From contig CALDNN010000221.1 in assembly GCA_937915455.1 (NCBI GenBank), forward strand, positions 1-14,570: DNA of 14,570 nt, written 5' to 3'. Under the pieces are notes generated by a model. It searched no databases and had not been told where the DNA came from. It saw only the letters and a program-made list of their open reading frames with translations. The position numbers were made by a program, and so were the translations under genes. The DNA comes from Pelethousia sp002409725 (GTDB taxonomy: Bacteria; Bacillota; Clostridia; Christensenellales; CAG-138). Below are positions 13,759-14,570 of the stretch, in pieces; the first letter of the stretch is position 1, and each line of letters starts with the position of its first letter.

Positions 13759-14570
13759 ATGCGCAAAACCAATAGCAGCCGCGAGCTTACGCCGGGGCTG
13801 ATCAAGCGCTTTGCTTCTTACCTGCGCGAGCAGGAAAAAAGCGCTTCCACCATCGAAAAGTATACGCGCGACATTAGGGCGCTACGTGTATTCCTGCACG
13901 GCAGAGCGGTTACCAAAAGCGCCCTTATTGAGTGGAAGGAGAGCCTGACAAATCAATACGCCGCCGCCAGCGTAAATACCATGCTGGCTGCAGCTAATAC
14001 CTTTTGCGATTTTGCCGGCTGGGTGGACTTAAAGGTCAAGCCGCTGAGAATACAGCGGAATCTATTTTGCAGGGAAGAGAAGGAGCTGACCCGCGAGGAA
14101 TACCTGCGTCTGGTGCGGGCAGCCCAGAGCACAGGAAACGAGCGTCTCTCTCTTGTTCTTCAGGCGATATGCTCCACCGGCATTCGCGTATCAGAGCTTA
14201 AATTCATCACCATAGAAGCGTTGCACGCGGGGCGTGCGGTGGTGAACTGCAAGGGTAAGACGCGCACCATTTTTCTGCCCGAAAAGCTTCGGCGGGCGCT
14301 GATGCAATACACTAAAAAGAAAAAGCAGATCACCGGACCAGTTTTTATCTCAAAAACGGGCAAGCCCCTTGACCGCTCCAATATCTGGCGGGACATGAAG
14401 GCACTTTGCCAAAGCGCCGGCGTGGAGCCAGGCAAAGTATTCCCACACAACCTGCGCCATCTTTTCGCCCGAACCTATTATGCGCTGGAAAAGGATTTGG
14501 GCCGGCTGGCAGATATTCTTGGCCATTCCAATGTCAATACCACTCGAATTTATACCATGGAAAGCGGTGC
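13759..14570 (+). CDS. Tyrosine recombinase/integrase (3' end missing)
   Basis: 270 complete codons are visible and the frame is still open at the right edge. The N-terminal SAM-like core-binding domain (about residues 10-95, LIKRFASYLREQEKSASTI...) is followed by the catalytic domain. All catalytic residues are present: Arg143 (CSTGIRVSEL), Lys167 (CKGKTRT), His230 and Arg233 (HNLRH), His256 (LGHSNVNTT) and nucleophile Tyr265 (RIYTM). Little can be missing, as XerC/D-size enzymes end soon after the tyrosine. AAAGGAGG lies 10 bases before the ATG; the ATG at 13749 hits a stop after eight codons. It could be a mobile-element integrase or a Xer-like recombinase. No attachment site or other element gene is visible. 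Confidence 0.92.
   Translation, partial: MRKTNSSRELTPGLIKRFASYLREQEKSASTIEKYTRDIRALRVFLHGRAVTKSALIEWKESLTNQYAAASVNTMLAAANTFCDFAGWVDLKVKPLRIQRNLFCREEKELTREEYLRLVRAAQSTGNERLSLVLQAICSTGIRVSELKFITIEALHAGRAVVNCKGKTRTIFLPEKLRRALMQYTKKKKQITGPVFISKTGKPLDRSNIWRDMKALCQSAGVEPGKVFPHNLRHLFARTYYALEKDLGRLADILGHSNVNTTRIYTMESG

Overview
The window looks like an accessory sugar-catabolism locus from a GC-rich Gram-positive bacterium, most likely a gut Clostridia-type Firmicute (Christensenellales or Oscillospirales are guesses). The basis is AGGAGG-type ribosome binding sites, short-stem intrinsic terminators, sigma-A-like promoters, a binding lipoprotein with a lipobox, and a DeoR regulator. No rRNA, tRNA or species marker is present, so the taxonomic call is weak.

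Layout. (1) 1-678, plus: 3' part of a GatZ/KbaZ-type tagatose-bisphosphate aldolase subunit, cut by the left edge. (2) 679-929: a gene-free stretch packed with perfect hairpins, ending in a bidirectional terminator. (3) 930-7956, minus: a seven-gene operon read right to left: sugar-binding lipoprotein, RbsA-type ATPase, RbsC-type permease, divergent DhaK-like protein, DeoR regulator, DhaL, GatY/KbaY-like class II aldolase. (4) 7957-8261: a control region in which two opposed promoters share one -10 region, with inverted repeats. (5) 8262-10338, plus: a PfkB sugar kinase and a DUF4432 (aldose-1-epimerase-like) protein, ending at a second bidirectional terminator. (6) 10411-13366, minus: a four-gene operon read right to left: fructokinase-like PfkB kinase, ribulose/allulose-phosphate 3-epimerase, 6-phospho-3-hexuloisomerase, D-lyxose/D-mannose isomerase. 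(7) 13367-13758: non-coding. (8) 13759 to the right edge, plus: a tyrosine recombinase that runs off the window.

How the genes may work together (inference). A ribose-type ABC importer brings in a monosaccharide. DUF4432 may equilibrate anomers, and the lyxose isomerase makes a ketose (D-xylulose or D-fructose). PfkB kinases phosphorylate ketoses, the 3-epimerase and hexuloisomerase move the product toward fructose 6-phosphate, and the class II aldolase(s) split a ketose (bis)phosphate to DHAP plus an aldehyde.

The most unusual part is the DhaK-like/DhaL pair. DhaL keeps its ATP-site aspartates. The DhaK-like protein appears to have lost both histidines of the dihydroxyacetone site, including the one that binds substrate covalently, while keeping the catalytic aspartate. 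That suggests a kinase for a different substrate, possibly a ketose made into a ketose 1-phosphate for the aldolase, or a sensor acting with the DeoR protein encoded between the two subunits.
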